Assembly (NCBI GenBank): GCA_035533095.1 | Contig: DATLUM010000090.1 | Span: forward strand, 1-57,885 | Reading direction: 5' to 3' | From: Acidimicrobiales bacterium | Lineage (GTDB): Bacteria; Actinomycetota; Acidimicrobiia; Acidimicrobiales; Palsa-688 | DNA: 57,885 nt | Part shown: one piece after another, positions 41,789 through 50,879 of the stretch | How positions within the stretch are numbered: position 1 is the first letter of the stretch | How the letters are laid out: every line of letters begins with the position of its first letter | Notes under the pieces: generated by a model | Seen by the model: the letters and a program-made list of their open reading frames with translations, nothing else | The model's database searches: none | What the model was told of the DNA's origin: nothing | Translations under genes and position numbers: made by a program

Positions 41789-42894
41789 AGATCGGACCGA
41801 TAGAGGTCGGTCCCCCGGTCGTGCTCGCGCCCATGGCCGGCGTGACCAACCCCGCGTTCCGCGAGCTGTGCCGCGGGTTCGGCGGTGGTTTGTACGTCAG
41901 CGAGATGATCACCGCCCGCGCGCTCGTGGAACGCAACGACAAGACCTTCCGCATGGCCGCCCGCGCCCCGGGCGAACCCGTTCACAGCGTGCAGCTCTAC
42001 GGCGCGGATCCTCGCGTCATGCACGAGGCGGTGCGGATACTCGTCGACGAGATCGGCGTCGACCACGTGGATCTCAACTTCGGCTGCCCCGCTCCTAAGG
42101 TGACCCGCCAGGGCGGGGGTGCAGCGCTGCCCGCGCACCACGTCCTATACAGGTCGGTGGTCCGGGCCGCTGTCCGCGCAGCGCGAGCGGTGCCGGTCAC
42201 GGTGAAGATGCGACGTGGCATCGACGAGAGAACCCTCACGGCCCTAGACGCCGCGGTGATCGCGGAGGATGAAGGCGTCGCCGCGGTAGCACTGCACGCG
42301 AGGACCGCTGAACAGCGGTACCACGGACCTGCCGACTGGAATGCGATCAGCGAGCTCAAGCAAGCGGTCACGTCGATCCCCGTGCTCGGCAACGGCGACA
42401 TATGGGAGGCGGCCGACGCCACCGCGATGCAGGCGCTGACAGGATGCGACGGCGTGGTCGTCGGTCGCGGCTGCCTCGGCCGGCCATGGCTATTCGAGGA
42501 CCTCGAATCGATCTACGCCGGCCGGCCGGTGCCGCCGCCGCGAAAGCTCGGATTCGCCACGACGGTGATGGCACACCACGCCCGCTTGCTCGCCGAGCGC
42601 GCCGGGGAGCACGCGGCCGTACGCGACTTCCGCAAGCACACAGGCTGGTACCTAGCCGGGTTCCCGGTCGGCGCTGACACCCGCCGGCGGCTCGCGCAAG
42701 CGTGCACCCTCGCGGAGATCGACTCCGTCCTGGACGACCTCGATCCCCACACCGTGTTGCCCGACGCCGCCGTGCGCATGCCGAGAGGTCACACCGACGG
42801 ACCCAGGCCGGTCGCCCTTCCCGACCGGTGGCTGGAGACGCGCGACGATCCCCTACCGCCTGCGGGAGCGGACGTGTTCGCTTCGGGTGGCTGA
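41779..42894 (+). CDS. tRNA-dihydrouridine synthase (DusB-like)
   Basis: 371-aa FMN enzyme reducing uridines in tRNA. APMAGVTNPAFRELCRGFGG starts the TIM barrel; the catalytic Cys is in NFGCPAPKVTRQGGGAAL; substrate and FMN motifs include VTVKMRRGID, HARTAEQRYHGPADW, VLGNGDIWEA and VVVGRGCLGRPWLF. The C-terminal helical tRNA-binding domain is present. The GTG overlaps the last ten bases of maf. Actinobacteria normally have one such gene. Confidence 0.92.
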   Translation: MVLKIGPIEVGPPVVLAPMAGVTNPAFRELCRGFGGGLYVSEMITARALVERNDKTFRMAARAPGEPVHSVQLYGADPRVMHEAVRILVDEIGVDHVDLNFGCPAPKVTRQGGGAALPAHHVLYRSVVRAAVRAARAVPVTVKMRRGIDERTLTALDAAVIAEDEGVAAVALHARTAEQRYHGPADWNAISELKQAVTSIPVLGNGDIWEAADATAMQALTGCDGVVVGRGCLGRPWLFEDLESIYAGRPVPPPRKLGFATTVMAHHARLLAERAGEHAAVRDFRKHTGWYLAGFPVGADTRRRLAQACTLAEIDSVLDDLDPHTVLPDAAVRMPRGHTDGPRPVALPDRWLETRDDPLPPAGADVFASGG

Positions 42895-42943
42895 CGGTCC
42901 GAGGTCCGTCGCGCCCGCCGCGCGAGCGGGCAGAATCCCCGCC

Positions 42944-43717
42944 GTGGACTTCACCGACATGATGAAGCTCGAGGAGACGTCACCGGACCGGTTCATCGGG
43001 AGGGGGCCGCACTACCCGTGGGGCGGTCTGTTCGGGGGACAGATCGTGGCGCAGGCCCTGAGGGCGGCCGCGGCGACCGTCGACCCGGAGTACTCGGTCC
43101 ACTCGCTGCACGCTTACTTCATCCGCAAGGGCGACGCCGCCGAGCCGATCGTGTTCGACGTGGAGCGACTGCGCGACGGGCGCAGCTTCGTGACCCGAGC
43201 GGTCGTCGCTGCACAGACGGGCGGAGCGATTTTGAACATGTCGGCGTCGTTCAACAAGGGGACCGCGCAGCGTTACCGCCAGGCACTCTCGTTTCCGGCC
43301 GTCGCCCAGCCGAACGCCGCTCGGGACGACAGCTGGAGCCCGATGTTCTACCGGGACCACATCGCCGAGGGTCAGGGCCGCGCCCTCGCATGGCTGAGGA
43401 TCCCGGACGCGGCGCCCGACGACCGGGGCATCGCCGCGTGCGCGCTCGCGTTCCTTTCCGATGACCTCGCGACCGATGCCGTCCGGTCCCAGCAACAGCA
43501 CCTCGACGGCACGAAGGGCCGGCAGTGGAACGGCATCAGCCTCGACCACGCCATCTGGTTCCATCACGTCTTCGACGGAGCCGATTGGCAGCTGCACGAC
43601 TTCCGCTGCGAGGGCCTCGGTTTCCCAAGGGGTCTCGCAGTCGGGCACGTCTACGCGTCCGACGGCAGGCACCTCGCGACGGTGGCCCAGGAGGTCCTGC
43701 TGCGCCGCGCGACCTAG
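42944..43717 (+). CDS. Acyl-CoA thioesterase II (TesB-like)
   Basis: 257-aa double-hotdog thioesterase releasing CoA from medium/long acyl-CoA. N-terminal FIGRGPHYPWGGLFGGQIVAQAL, then VHSLHAYFIRKGDAAEPI and RDGRSFVTRAV are hallmark TesB stretches; the catalytic Asp/Thr/Gln positions of the second hotdog fall in SLDHAIWFHH and HDFRCEGLGFPRGLAVGHVY. GTG 42944 is chosen because the protein then starts VDFTDMMKLE; a longer GTG at 42887 overlaps the dus stop. CAGAAT seven bases upstream may be a weak -10. Confidence 0.9.
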   Translation: MDFTDMMKLEETSPDRFIGRGPHYPWGGLFGGQIVAQALRAAAATVDPEYSVHSLHAYFIRKGDAAEPIVFDVERLRDGRSFVTRAVVAAQTGGAILNMSASFNKGTAQRYRQALSFPAVAQPNAARDDSWSPMFYRDHIAEGQGRALAWLRIPDAAPDDRGIAACALAFLSDDLATDAVRSQQQHLDGTKGRQWNGISLDHAIWFHHVFDGADWQLHDFRCEGLGFPRGLAVGHVYASDGRHLATVAQEVLLRRAT

Positions 43718-43728
43718 CGAGCAGGGAA

Positions 43729-43734
43729 TAACTT
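43729..43734 (+). promoter_or_regulatory. -10 box (TAACTT) of leaderless nitroreductase gene
   Basis: TAACTT ends seven bases before the ATG at 43742. Confidence 0.5.
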
Positions 43735-43741
43735 CGGGTCC

Positions 43742-44437
43742 ATGGACCTCGAGCGCGCTCTTCAGACGACCGGTGCGGTTCGGGATTTCGCGGACCACCC
43801 CGTCCCCGACGAGGTGGTGTTCCACATCCTCGACGTCGCGCGTTACGCCCCCAGCGGGGGGAACCGCCAGGCGTGGAAGGTGATCCTCGTCAAGGATCAG
43901 TCGGCCCGCGAGAAACTGCGCGACCTGTACCTGCGCGGCTGGTACCGGTATCTCGCCATCCGCGCGGCCGGGCTCGTGCCGTGGGCGCCGATCACCGACC
44001 GCGCGGCCGAGGCCGAAGCGGAGCGCGCCGCCGAGAATCTCGCAGCGGAAGCCGCGAAGGGGCCCGGCGGGATGGCGGAGAACCTGGACAAGGTCCCGGC
44101 CCTTCTCGTCCTCCTGGCGGACCTGAAGGGCCTGGCGGCGGTCGACCGGGACATGCCCCGCTACACGATGGTCGGCGGGGCGTCGATCTACCCGTTCGCG
44201 TGGAGCATCCTCCTGGCAGCCCACAACGTCGGGATCGGTGGGGTCTTCACCACGATGCTCGTCAGCGCGGAGCAAGAGGTCCTCGACATCCTGGACGTTC
44301 CCGAAGGATGGGCTCTCGCCGGCGCCCTCGCGCTCGGCTACCCCGAGGGCGGGAGAAGGCCTACGAAGTTGAGCCGCGCGGAGGTCGCGACGTTCGCGAC
44401 CGTCGACCGCTTCGACGGCCCCGTTCTCGAGGGGTAG
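43742..44437 (+). CDS. Nitroreductase family protein
   Basis: 231-aa FMN-dependent NAD(P)H oxidoreductase. The N-terminus ALQTTGAVRDFADHPVPDEV and RYAPSGGNRQAWKVILV bind FMN phosphate; the C-terminal half has SIYPFAWSILLAAHNVGIGGVFTTML and a final ALALGYPEGG. A helical insert rich in Ala/Glu around residues 90-115 (RAAEAEAERAAENLAAEAA) is extra to the short forms. The substrate (nitro-compound, quinone or F420-like) is not decided. It converges with the beta-lactamase-fold gene. Confidence 0.9.
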   Translation: MDLERALQTTGAVRDFADHPVPDEVVFHILDVARYAPSGGNRQAWKVILVKDQSAREKLRDLYLRGWYRYLAIRAAGLVPWAPITDRAAEAEAERAAENLAAEAAKGPGGMAENLDKVPALLVLLADLKGLAAVDRDMPRYTMVGGASIYPFAWSILLAAHNVGIGGVFTTMLVSAEQEVLDILDVPEGWALAGALALGYPEGGRRPTKLSRAEVATFATVDRFDGPVLEG

Positions 44438-44442
44438 CCCCG

Positions 44443-45582
44443 CTACACCGACCCGACAGCCTCGTAGGCCGCCATCCCGAGCGCGAACCCTCGGATGTCA
44501 CCTACGAGGCCGGACTCCATGCGGTTCATCATGTACGCGAATGTCATCCGGGCGTCCAGGTCCACGACGATCACCGACCCTCCCCAGCCGCCCCAGTAGC
44601 AGGCATTGGCGTTGGGGCTGACGGGTGTCTCCTCGGCGGTGAGGCCGTAGCCGATCCCGAGCCGCATCGGCACGTTGAGCACGAGGTCCGTCCCGCGAGC
44701 CTGCTCGTCGAAGATGCGCCGGCATCCCGCTTCCGAGAGGAGCTTCACGCCGGCGACCTGGCCCCCGTTCGCGACAGCCGCCTGAATGAGCGCGACGGAC
44801 CTTGCGTTGCCGTGGCCGTTGGCGGCGGGTATCTCGGCTCGCCGCCAGGCCGCTGACTGGGGCTCGGTGCCGTCCAGCGGCGGGTTGGCCAGTGCCCGCT
44901 GGGCGGTCGGCGTCGCGTCCACACCGGTGAGGTCGATGTTGGGCGGGATCACGTACGACACGCGGCCGTCCTCGCCGGCGGGAAGCCCGATGTGGAAGTC
45001 CGCGCCCAACGGCCCAGTGACCTCGTCGGCGAAGAACCGGCCGAGGGTGGCGCCGCTGATCCGCCGTACCACCTCCCCGACGAGGTAACCCTGGGTCACG
45101 GCGTGGTAACCCGAAGCCGTTCCGGGCTCCCACCAGGGCTCCTGCGCGGCGAGCAACGAGGTGCACTTCTCCCAGTCGTACAGATCCTCGAGCTTCATCG
45201 GCTCGTCCCAGCCGGGCAGCCCGGCAGTGTGCGACATGATGTGGCGGACCAGCACCCTGTCCTGCTTGCCGCCGGCGGCGAACTCCGGCCAGTAGCGCGA
45301 CACAGGAGCGTCGAAGTCCAGCTCTCCTCGGTCGGCGAGGATCAAGGCGCACAGGGCCGTCATCGTCTTGGTGGTCGACCAGACGTTGGTTATGGTGTCG
45401 CGCTCCCAAGGTCGCGTCTTCTCCTCGTCCGCCCACCCGCCCCAGATGTCCACGACGAGTTCCCCCTCGACAGTGACCGCGAACGAGGCCCCGAGGTCGG
45501 CTCCGCTGTCGAGACTTGCGGCGAGAATGTCCTTGACCGCCGAGAAGCGGTCGTCGCACGTGCCCTGCACTTGAGCTGTCAC
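44443..45582 (-). CDS. Serine hydrolase of the beta-lactamase/EstB family
   Basis: 379-aa penicillin-binding-protein-fold hydrolase, more likely esterase than beta-lactamase. The catalytic SxxK is STTK in NVWSTTKTMTALCAL, the second motif is the Tyr in GYHAVTQGYLVGEVV, and the third-strand motif is in ACYWGGWGGSVIVVDL, where the usual HxG is replaced by WGG as in EstB-like proteins. There is no signal peptide. The start is seven bases after TAGCTT, which lies across the putA stop. Fatty-acid-type genes surround it. Confidence 0.88.
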   Translation of the reverse strand: MTAQVQGTCDDRFSAVKDILAASLDSGADLGASFAVTVEGELVVDIWGGWADEEKTRPWERDTITNVWSTTKTMTALCALILADRGELDFDAPVSRYWPEFAAGGKQDRVLVRHIMSHTAGLPGWDEPMKLEDLYDWEKCTSLLAAQEPWWEPGTASGYHAVTQGYLVGEVVRRISGATLGRFFADEVTGPLGADFHIGLPAGEDGRVSYVIPPNIDLTGVDATPTAQRALANPPLDGTEPQSAAWRRAEIPAANGHGNARSVALIQAAVANGGQVAGVKLLSEAGCRRIFDEQARGTDLVLNVPMRLGIGYGLTAEETPVSPNANACYWGGWGGSVIVVDLDARMTFAYMMNRMESGLVGDIRGFALGMAAYEAVGSV

Positions 45583-45589
45583 GACGGCA

Positions 45590-45595
45590 AAGCTA
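45590..45595 (-). promoter_or_regulatory. -10 box (TAGCTT) of leaderless serine hydrolase gene
   Basis: TAGCTT lies seven bases before the GTG at 45582 on the minus strand, and its TAG is the stop codon of putA upstream. Confidence 0.55.
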
Positions 45596-48500
45596 GCCAG
45601 GCGCGCCGGGCAGCGCCCGGGCGGGTGCCGGCACGAGGCCGGGCCTGCGGCCCGTGACGTTCCCGTGCCGGTGTCTCGTCTCGGTCACCGACTGCTCCCG
45701 TACCCAGCGCAGCACCTCGCGCTCCGGGTTCTCCGCGACGGCCGTGTCGTCGACCCACAGGCCGGCGTCGTGCGCGCCTAGCCGCAAAGCGTCGTCGATG
45801 CGCCCGAGGACACGGAGCTTGTCGAAAGCACCGTCGGGAACCGAACCGTACGAGACAGTCGCCTCCGCCCCGACAGCCGAAGCAGCCGCGAGGGCCAACC
45901 GGACGTCGCCTTCCCCGGCGCCCTCGCCGACGAACACACCCACACGCTCCAACGGCATGAAGCGGAATGCGTTCGACTCCGCCACGAGGCCGGTCTCGTC
46001 AACCGGTTCCGCCATCGCGGCCCACGCGCGACGGCAACCCTCCGCGTACTCGCCGGCTTCGGGCGATGCATGATCGGCGACCGGCCAGCAACCGAGGCTC
46101 GCGACGTAGTCGGGGCCACCTGCCTTCGCGCCGGGGCCGACGACCGAGCGCTTCCAGCCACCGAAGGGTTGCCGGCGCACGATCGCGCCGGTTATGCCGC
46201 GGTTGACGTAGAGGTTCCCGGCGTGGACCCGTTCGCGCCAGTACTCGATCTCGGACGGATCGAGCGCGTGGAGGCCGGCGGTGAGACCGTACGCAGGCGC
46301 GTTCTGCAACTCGATCGCATCGTCGAGGTCGCGGGCGCGCATCACCCCCAGCACCGGCCCGAAGCATTCGGTGAGGTGGAACATCGACCCCGGCGAGACG
46401 CCGGCCTTCACGCCGGGGCTCCACAGGTATCCCAGCTCGTCCAGCCGCCGCGGCTCGACGAGCCAGCTCTCCCCCGCCTCCAGACGAGTCAGGGCCGCCA
46501 GCAGCGGGCCTTCCGGCGGGCGAATCACCGGCCCCATCGCGGTCGACAGATCCCACGCCGGTCCGACCCGGAGCGTCGCGACCATGTCCGACAGCCGTCT
46601 CAGGAACCTGGGGTCGTCGTGCACTGCGGCCTCGACTATCACCAGGCTCGCCGCGGAGCACTTCTGCCCCGCGTGCCCGAACGCGGACCTGACCACGTCG
46701 GCCACAGCCTCGTCCACGTCCGCGGTGGCCGTCACGACGATCGCGTTCTTGCCGCTCGTCTCGGCGTGCAACTTCAACCCTGGCCGCCAACCGAGGAACA
46801 TCCGCGCCGTCTCCCACGAACCTGTCAGCACAACCGCGTCGACGCGGGGGTCGGTGATCAACTTCCGGCTCGCTTCGCCGTCAACGCAAGGGGCGAACTG
46901 CAGCACCTCGCGCGGAACGCCGCCTTCCCACAACGCCTTCACCAGTTCGCCCGCCACCGCGACGGCCTCGGGCGCCGGCTTCAGGATCACCGCGTTCCCG
47001 GCCGCCAACGACGCCAGCACCCCGCCCGCCGGTATCGACAACGGGAAGTTCCACGGCGACGCCACCACGACCGTCCCGTGCGGCTCGAACCCGCCGCCGT
47101 CGGGAACCTTCGACGCGTAGTACGAGGCGAAATCGACCGCCTCCGACACCTCCGGGTCGCCCTCCCGGATGGTCTTGCCGGTGTCGTAGGCCATCACCGC
47201 CAGCAGGCGGCCCCGGGCGCTGGCAAGGGAGTCGGCCGCACCGAGCAGCACCTCACGCCGGCGCGCCGGCGCCAACGCGGCCCACTCCTGCTGCGCTACC
47301 GCAGCCGACGACAGAGCGACCTCGACCGCGGCGTCATCAGCCGAGAGCCATCTGTACGCCGGGCGTTCCGGCCGGCTCGGATCTGTTCCGTCGACAGCCT
47401 CCAGGTTGCCGCCGAAGATGGTCCCGCCGACGACGGGCCGGTAGTCAGGCAGGCCCGACGACGCGACCGCCCCCAGGCACGACGTCACCCACCGGCGGTT
47501 CGCTGTGACGGTGAAGTCGGTGTCCGGCTCGTTGGCGAAGCCGAGAGTGGACACCGCCAAGCGCCCCGGCTCCGACGACCGGTCCTGCACCCGCTTCGTC
47601 GCCGGCGGCCGCTCACTACGCGCCGCGACCGACCGCCGGAACCGCTGCTCCTCCTGCATCCACGCCGGCGAACCGACTTCCAGATCGAACTGGTGGGCCA
47701 GGAAGTTCTGCGGGCCGGTGTTCTCGTCGAGGCGCCGCACCAGGTAAGCGATCGCCGACTCCATCTCCTGCTCGTCCACCACGGGCGCGTACAGCAGCAA
47801 CCCGCCGAATCGTTGCGCCGCGGCCTCCGCCACGGCGGGTGCCATGCCCTCGAGCATCTCGAACTCCACCCGATCCAGCGCGCCCAATCGATCGGCGCGT
47901 GCGTGCGCCCATCCGATCTCGAAGAGGTTGTGCGAGGCGACGCCGACGCGGACCGCCCCGTCGTTCGCCGGGTCCAGGGCCACGTCGAGCATGCGCTTGT
48001 AGTTCGCGTCGGTCTCGTCTTTTTCCAGGAACGTAGCCTGCGGCCAACCGTGCAGCTCGGCCTCGACGCGCTCAGCCGCCAGGTTGGCGCCCTTGACGAT
48101 CCGCACCTTCACCCAGCCGCCGGCGCCGTCGCGCCTCGCGCGCGCCCACCCGCACAACTCTTCCAGCGCCGGCAGCGAGTCGGGCAGGTACGCCTGCAGC
48201 ACCACGCCGGCGCCCAGGCGCTCGTAGCGCTGCTCGTCGAGCACCCTGCGGAACACCGCGAGGGTCAGATCGAGGTCGCGGTACTCCTCCATGTCGAGGT
48301 TGACGAACTTCGCCGGCGTGAACCTCGCGGCCGTGTCGTACAGGTCCCTCAGATGGGCGGCGATGCGCTCCACCTCGAAGTCGAAGCGCAGCACGTCGAT
48401 CTGCGCGCAGATCGACGAGATCTTCACCGAGACGTAGTCGATGGAGGGGTGGGTGAGGGCCGCCTTCACCTGCTCGAGCCGGCGTGCGGCCTCACGGTCG

Positions 48501-48946
48501 CCGAGGATGGCCTCGCCGAGGACGTTGACGTTGAGCCGGATGCCCTGGCGGCGCCGGTGCCGCGCGTGGCGCGCCAGCTGGTCCTCGGCGGCCGGGAGGA
48601 TCACGGCGCCCATCTCCGCGCGCACCCGGCGCCGCGCGGCGGGCACGACGAGCCCCGGCGCGAACGGCGCGACCCGGGCGCCGGCGGTCAGGGCGAGACG
48701 GTCGAGCAGCCCGAGCGCAGCCGTGTTCTCGCCGGCGAGCTCCGCCAGGACGCGCGCTGCACGCCTTGGCTCGCGGATGCGAAGCACCTCGTCGGTCAAC
48801 GCGAGCAGCAGGTCGAAGCCTCCGGGTGTCGACAGGATGCGGCTCATCCGCCGGGCCTGCGCCGCCTCGCGCCACCCCCGGCGGGCGCCGGCCGCGGCCA
48901 GCAGATCCGACGCGACGCCGACCGCGGCGTCGATCTCCGAGGTCAC
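45593..48946 (-). CDS. putA: Bifunctional proline dehydrogenase / pyrroline-5-carboxylate dehydrogenase PutA
   Basis: 1117-aa enzyme oxidising proline to glutamate in two steps. Residues about 1-430 are the FAD proline dehydrogenase (QGIRLNVNVLGEAILG, IDYVSVKISSICAQ, VNLDMEEYRDLDLT, VRIVKGANLAAE, QAYLPDSLPALE). Residues about 530-1000 are the aldehyde dehydrogenase: VASPWNFPLSIPAGGV, catalytic Glu in LHAETSGKNAIVV, catalytic Cys in GHAGQKCSAASLV. The N-terminal DNA-binding domain of some PutA proteins is lacking, so it does not regulate itself. Its GTG overlaps the thioesterase stop. Confidence 0.94.
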   Translation of the reverse strand: MTSEIDAAVGVASDLLAAAGARRGWREAAQARRMSRILSTPGGFDLLLALTDEVLRIREPRRAARVLAELAGENTAALGLLDRLALTAGARVAPFAPGLVVPAARRRVRAEMGAVILPAAEDQLARHARHRRRQGIRLNVNVLGEAILGDREAARRLEQVKAALTHPSIDYVSVKISSICAQIDVLRFDFEVERIAAHLRDLYDTAARFTPAKFVNLDMEEYRDLDLTLAVFRRVLDEQRYERLGAGVVLQAYLPDSLPALEELCGWARARRDGAGGWVKVRIVKGANLAAERVEAELHGWPQATFLEKDETDANYKRMLDVALDPANDGAVRVGVASHNLFEIGWAHARADRLGALDRVEFEMLEGMAPAVAEAAAQRFGGLLLYAPVVDEQEMESAIAYLVRRLDENTGPQNFLAHQFDLEVGSPAWMQEEQRFRRSVAARSERPPATKRVQDRSSEPGRLAVSTLGFANEPDTDFTVTANRRWVTSCLGAVASSGLPDYRPVVGGTIFGGNLEAVDGTDPSRPERPAYRWLSADDAAVEVALSSAAVAQQEWAALAPARRREVLLGAADSLASARGRLLAVMAYDTGKTIREGDPEVSEAVDFASYYASKVPDGGGFEPHGTVVVASPWNFPLSIPAGGVLASLAAGNAVILKPAPEAVAVAGELVKALWEGGVPREVLQFAPCVDGEASRKLITDPRVDAVVLTGSWETARMFLGWRPGLKLHAETSGKNAIVVTATADVDEAVADVVRSAFGHAGQKCSAASLVIVEAAVHDDPRFLRRLSDMVATLRVGPAWDLSTAMGPVIRPPEGPLLAALTRLEAGESWLVEPRRLDELGYLWSPGVKAGVSPGSMFHLTECFGPVLGVMRARDLDDAIELQNAPAYGLTAGLHALDPSEIEYWRERVHAGNLYVNRGITGAIVRRQPFGGWKRSVVGPGAKAGGPDYVASLGCWPVADHASPEAGEYAEGCRRAWAAMAEPVDETGLVAESNAFRFMPLERVGVFVGEGAGEGDVRLALAAASAVGAEATVSYGSVPDGAFDKLRVLGRIDDALRLGAHDAGLWVDDTAVAENPEREVLRWVREQSVTETRHRHGNVTGRRPGLVPAPARALPGAPG

Positions 48947-49365
48947 AGGGCCCCGAGAGCCTTGCCGAGGATCTCGGGGATGGGCCGCTTGCCCGACCCG
49001 TCGGTGGCGACGACCACGTACACGGTGCGGCCTGCGGCCACCTTCTCGCCGCCGGCGCAGACGTCGAAGCTGAGGGAAAAAGAGGTCGTCCCACGCTCGG
49101 CCAGCCCCACGCACACTTCCGCCTCGTCGCCCCAACGCAGGGAGGACCCCCAGTCGATCTCGCTGTGCACGAGCTGCACATCGAAGCCTGCGTCGAGCAT
49201 CTGCTGGTACCCCAGGCCGCCTTCCTCCAGGAACGTCGTCATGGCCTCGTCGAAATATCCGAGGTACCACATGTTGAACACGACACCCTGCTGGTCCGCC
49301 TCGAAGTATCGGACCTTGTGCCGGTACACGGTCACACGGCCCCCACGCCGATCATGAGCGGCCAT
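48943..49365 (-). CDS. 4-hydroxybenzoyl-CoA thioesterase-fold protein
   Basis: 140-aa hotdog-fold acyl-CoA thioesterase. VRYFEADQQGVVFNMWYLGYFDEA is the catalytic stretch (Asp in DQQG); SEIDWGSSLRWGDEAEV and GGEKVAAGRTVYVVV complete the fold. The ATG has a TATGTT box six bases upstream; an internal GTG ten codons in (VTVYRHKVRY) may also serve. Its stop TGA overlaps the putA GTG, so a thioesterase and the proline-oxidising enzyme are made from one mRNA. Confidence 0.88.
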   Translation of the reverse strand: MAAHDRRGGRVTVYRHKVRYFEADQQGVVFNMWYLGYFDEAMTTFLEEGGLGYQQMLDAGFDVQLVHSEIDWGSSLRWGDEAEVCVGLAERGTTSFSLSFDVCAGGEKVAAGRTVYVVVATDGSGKRPIPEILGKALGAL

Positions 49366-49371
49366 GGGAAC

Positions 49372-49377
49372 AACATA
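49372..49377 (-). promoter_or_regulatory. -10 box (TATGTT) of the thioesterase-putA operon
   Basis: TATGTT on the minus strand ends six bases before the ATG at 49365. Confidence 0.6.
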
Positions 49378-49385
49378 CGCAGCGG

Positions 49386-49433
49386 AACCCGCCGGTCGAA
49401 AAACCTTACGCGAACTGGCCTATATGGCGGGTT
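49386..49433. promoter_or_regulatory. Inverted repeat in the divergent thioesterase-putA / acyl-CoA dehydrogenase region
   Basis: AACCCGCC (49386-49393) and GGCGGGTT (49426-49433) are exact inverted repeats 32 bases apart between the two divergent genes. This could be an operator bound by a dimeric regulator on two half-sites, or a looped pair. No regulator gene is adjacent. Confidence 0.4.
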
Positions 49434-49456
49434 GCTTGTAGCTTCGAGAGGGATAG

Positions 49457-50794
49457 ATGGAGGGCATGAGGACGATGCAGGCCGCTGACACCACCAGTTC
49501 GCACACCGCAGGTGACCCGGTAGCGGAAGTCAAGCAATGGCTCTCCGAGAACTGGGACCCCGACCTGACGGTGCGCGACTGGTGGGCACGCCTGGGCGAG
49601 TCAGGCTGGGCCGCGCCCTCCCTGCCGGACAACGCCTACGGCAAGGGGCTCTCGCGCGCCGAGGCCGTCCGCGTCCAAGAGGCGATCGTCGAGTTCGGAG
49701 CCCTGCCCGCCCCCGGCGGCCTCGGCCTGCTCCTCGCCGGGCCGACCATCGCCACCCACGGCGACGCGGACCAGATCGAACGCTATGTCAAGCCGATAGT
49801 GACCGGCGCCCAGGGGTGGTGCCAGCTCTTCAGCGAGCCCGGCGCCGGCTCGGACCTCGCCGGCCTTCAGACCAAGGCCGAGCGCGATGGCGAGGAGTGG
49901 ATCATCACCGGCCAGAAGGTCTGGACCTCCGGCGGCCAGGTGGCCGACATGGGCATGCTCCTCGCCCGCACCAACCCCGAGGTGCCCAAGCACCAGGGCA
50001 TCACCTACTTCGCGTTCGACATGCGCCAGCCCGGCGTCGAGGTACGGCCGCTCCGGGAGATGACCGGCCGGGCCCTGTTCAACGAGGTCTTCATCACCGA
50101 GGCCCGGGTCGGCAACGACGCGATCATCGGCGGGCTCAACAACGGCTGGGCCGTCGCCAACACCACCCTCGCCTTCGAACGGGCCGGGCTCGGCGCCGGC
50201 GGGGGTTCCGCGGGTGCGAGCACCGCGGTTCCCGGGACCATTGCCGGGGACCTGGACAAGCGAGCAGGCGACCTCGTAACGGGGCGAACCCGGGGCGGCT
50301 CGGGTGGCCCAGGCGGCGTCGCCGGCACCTCCAGACTCCTCCAGGCGGTCGCCAAGGAGACGGGTCTCAACGGTGACCCGCAGGTGCGCCAGGACCTGGC
50401 GAAGCTGTACACGCTGACGGAGATCGGTCGTTATCTGACCTTGAGGCAGAAGGCGCTGCGTACCACCGGTGGCGACATCCCCGGGATCGGCAACATCGCC
50501 AAGCTGTCCATGAGCATCATCCTCCGCCTGTCGCGCGACCTCGGCCTCCGGCTTCTCGGGCCCCGCGGCATGCTCCACGCCTACGACAGCGCCGGCGAGA
50601 AGTCCCTCGAAGGCCTACCGGCCGGCGGGCTCGGGGGGGCCGTGACCGAGATGTCGCTGTTCGCCCAGGCGCCGCAGATCTACGGCGGCACCGACGAGAT
50701 CCAGCACAACATCATCGGCGAGCGGGTCCTCGGCCTGCCCAAGGAGCCCAACAACGACAAGGTGACCCCTTTCAAGGATCTCCCGCGTAACTAG
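49457..50794 (+). CDS. Acyl-CoA dehydrogenase family protein
   Basis: 445-aa FAD enzyme. LFSEPGAGSDLAGLQTKAERDG and GQKVWTSGGQVADMGMLLAR form the middle FAD domain, and IYGGTDEIQHNIIGERVLGLPKEP closes the C-terminus, nearly as in the dehydrogenase at 31644. A Gly/Thr/Ala-rich insertion (GLGAGGGSAGASTAVPG and GRTRGGSGGPGGVAG) sits in the third domain. Three ATGs are available (49457, 49466, 49475); GGAGGG is ten bases before the last, so MQAADTT may be the true start. A duplicated hairpin region follows the stop. Confidence 0.9.
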   Translation: MEGMRTMQAADTTSSHTAGDPVAEVKQWLSENWDPDLTVRDWWARLGESGWAAPSLPDNAYGKGLSRAEAVRVQEAIVEFGALPAPGGLGLLLAGPTIATHGDADQIERYVKPIVTGAQGWCQLFSEPGAGSDLAGLQTKAERDGEEWIITGQKVWTSGGQVADMGMLLARTNPEVPKHQGITYFAFDMRQPGVEVRPLREMTGRALFNEVFITEARVGNDAIIGGLNNGWAVANTTLAFERAGLGAGGGSAGASTAVPGTIAGDLDKRAGDLVTGRTRGGSGGPGGVAGTSRLLQAVAKETGLNGDPQVRQDLAKLYTLTEIGRYLTLRQKALRTTGGDIPGIGNIAKLSMSIILRLSRDLGLRLLGPRGMLHAYDSAGEKSLEGLPAGGLGGAVTEMSLFAQAPQIYGGTDEIQHNIIGERVLGLPKEPNNDKVTPFKDLPRN

Positions 50795-50879
50795 GGGCTC
50801 AGGACCAGCCGGGAGGAGAGGAAGCGGGACCGGGGGATAGGGCTCAGGACCAGCCGGGAGGAGAGGAAGCGGGACCGGG
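50795..50879. repeat. Tandem duplication of 40 bp, 45-bp period
   Basis: A 40-bp unit at 50795-50834 recurs exactly at 50840-50879, separated by GGATA. It begins two bases after the acyl-CoA dehydrogenase stop. Second copies of the GGAGGAGAGG part form the hairpin below. Confidence 0.85.

Noticed and set aside
46070-49357. 1095-aa open frame antisense to putA
   Set aside because: It mirrors putA over its whole length, as expected from high-GC codon use, and its translation is Arg/His-rich with no recognisable domain.
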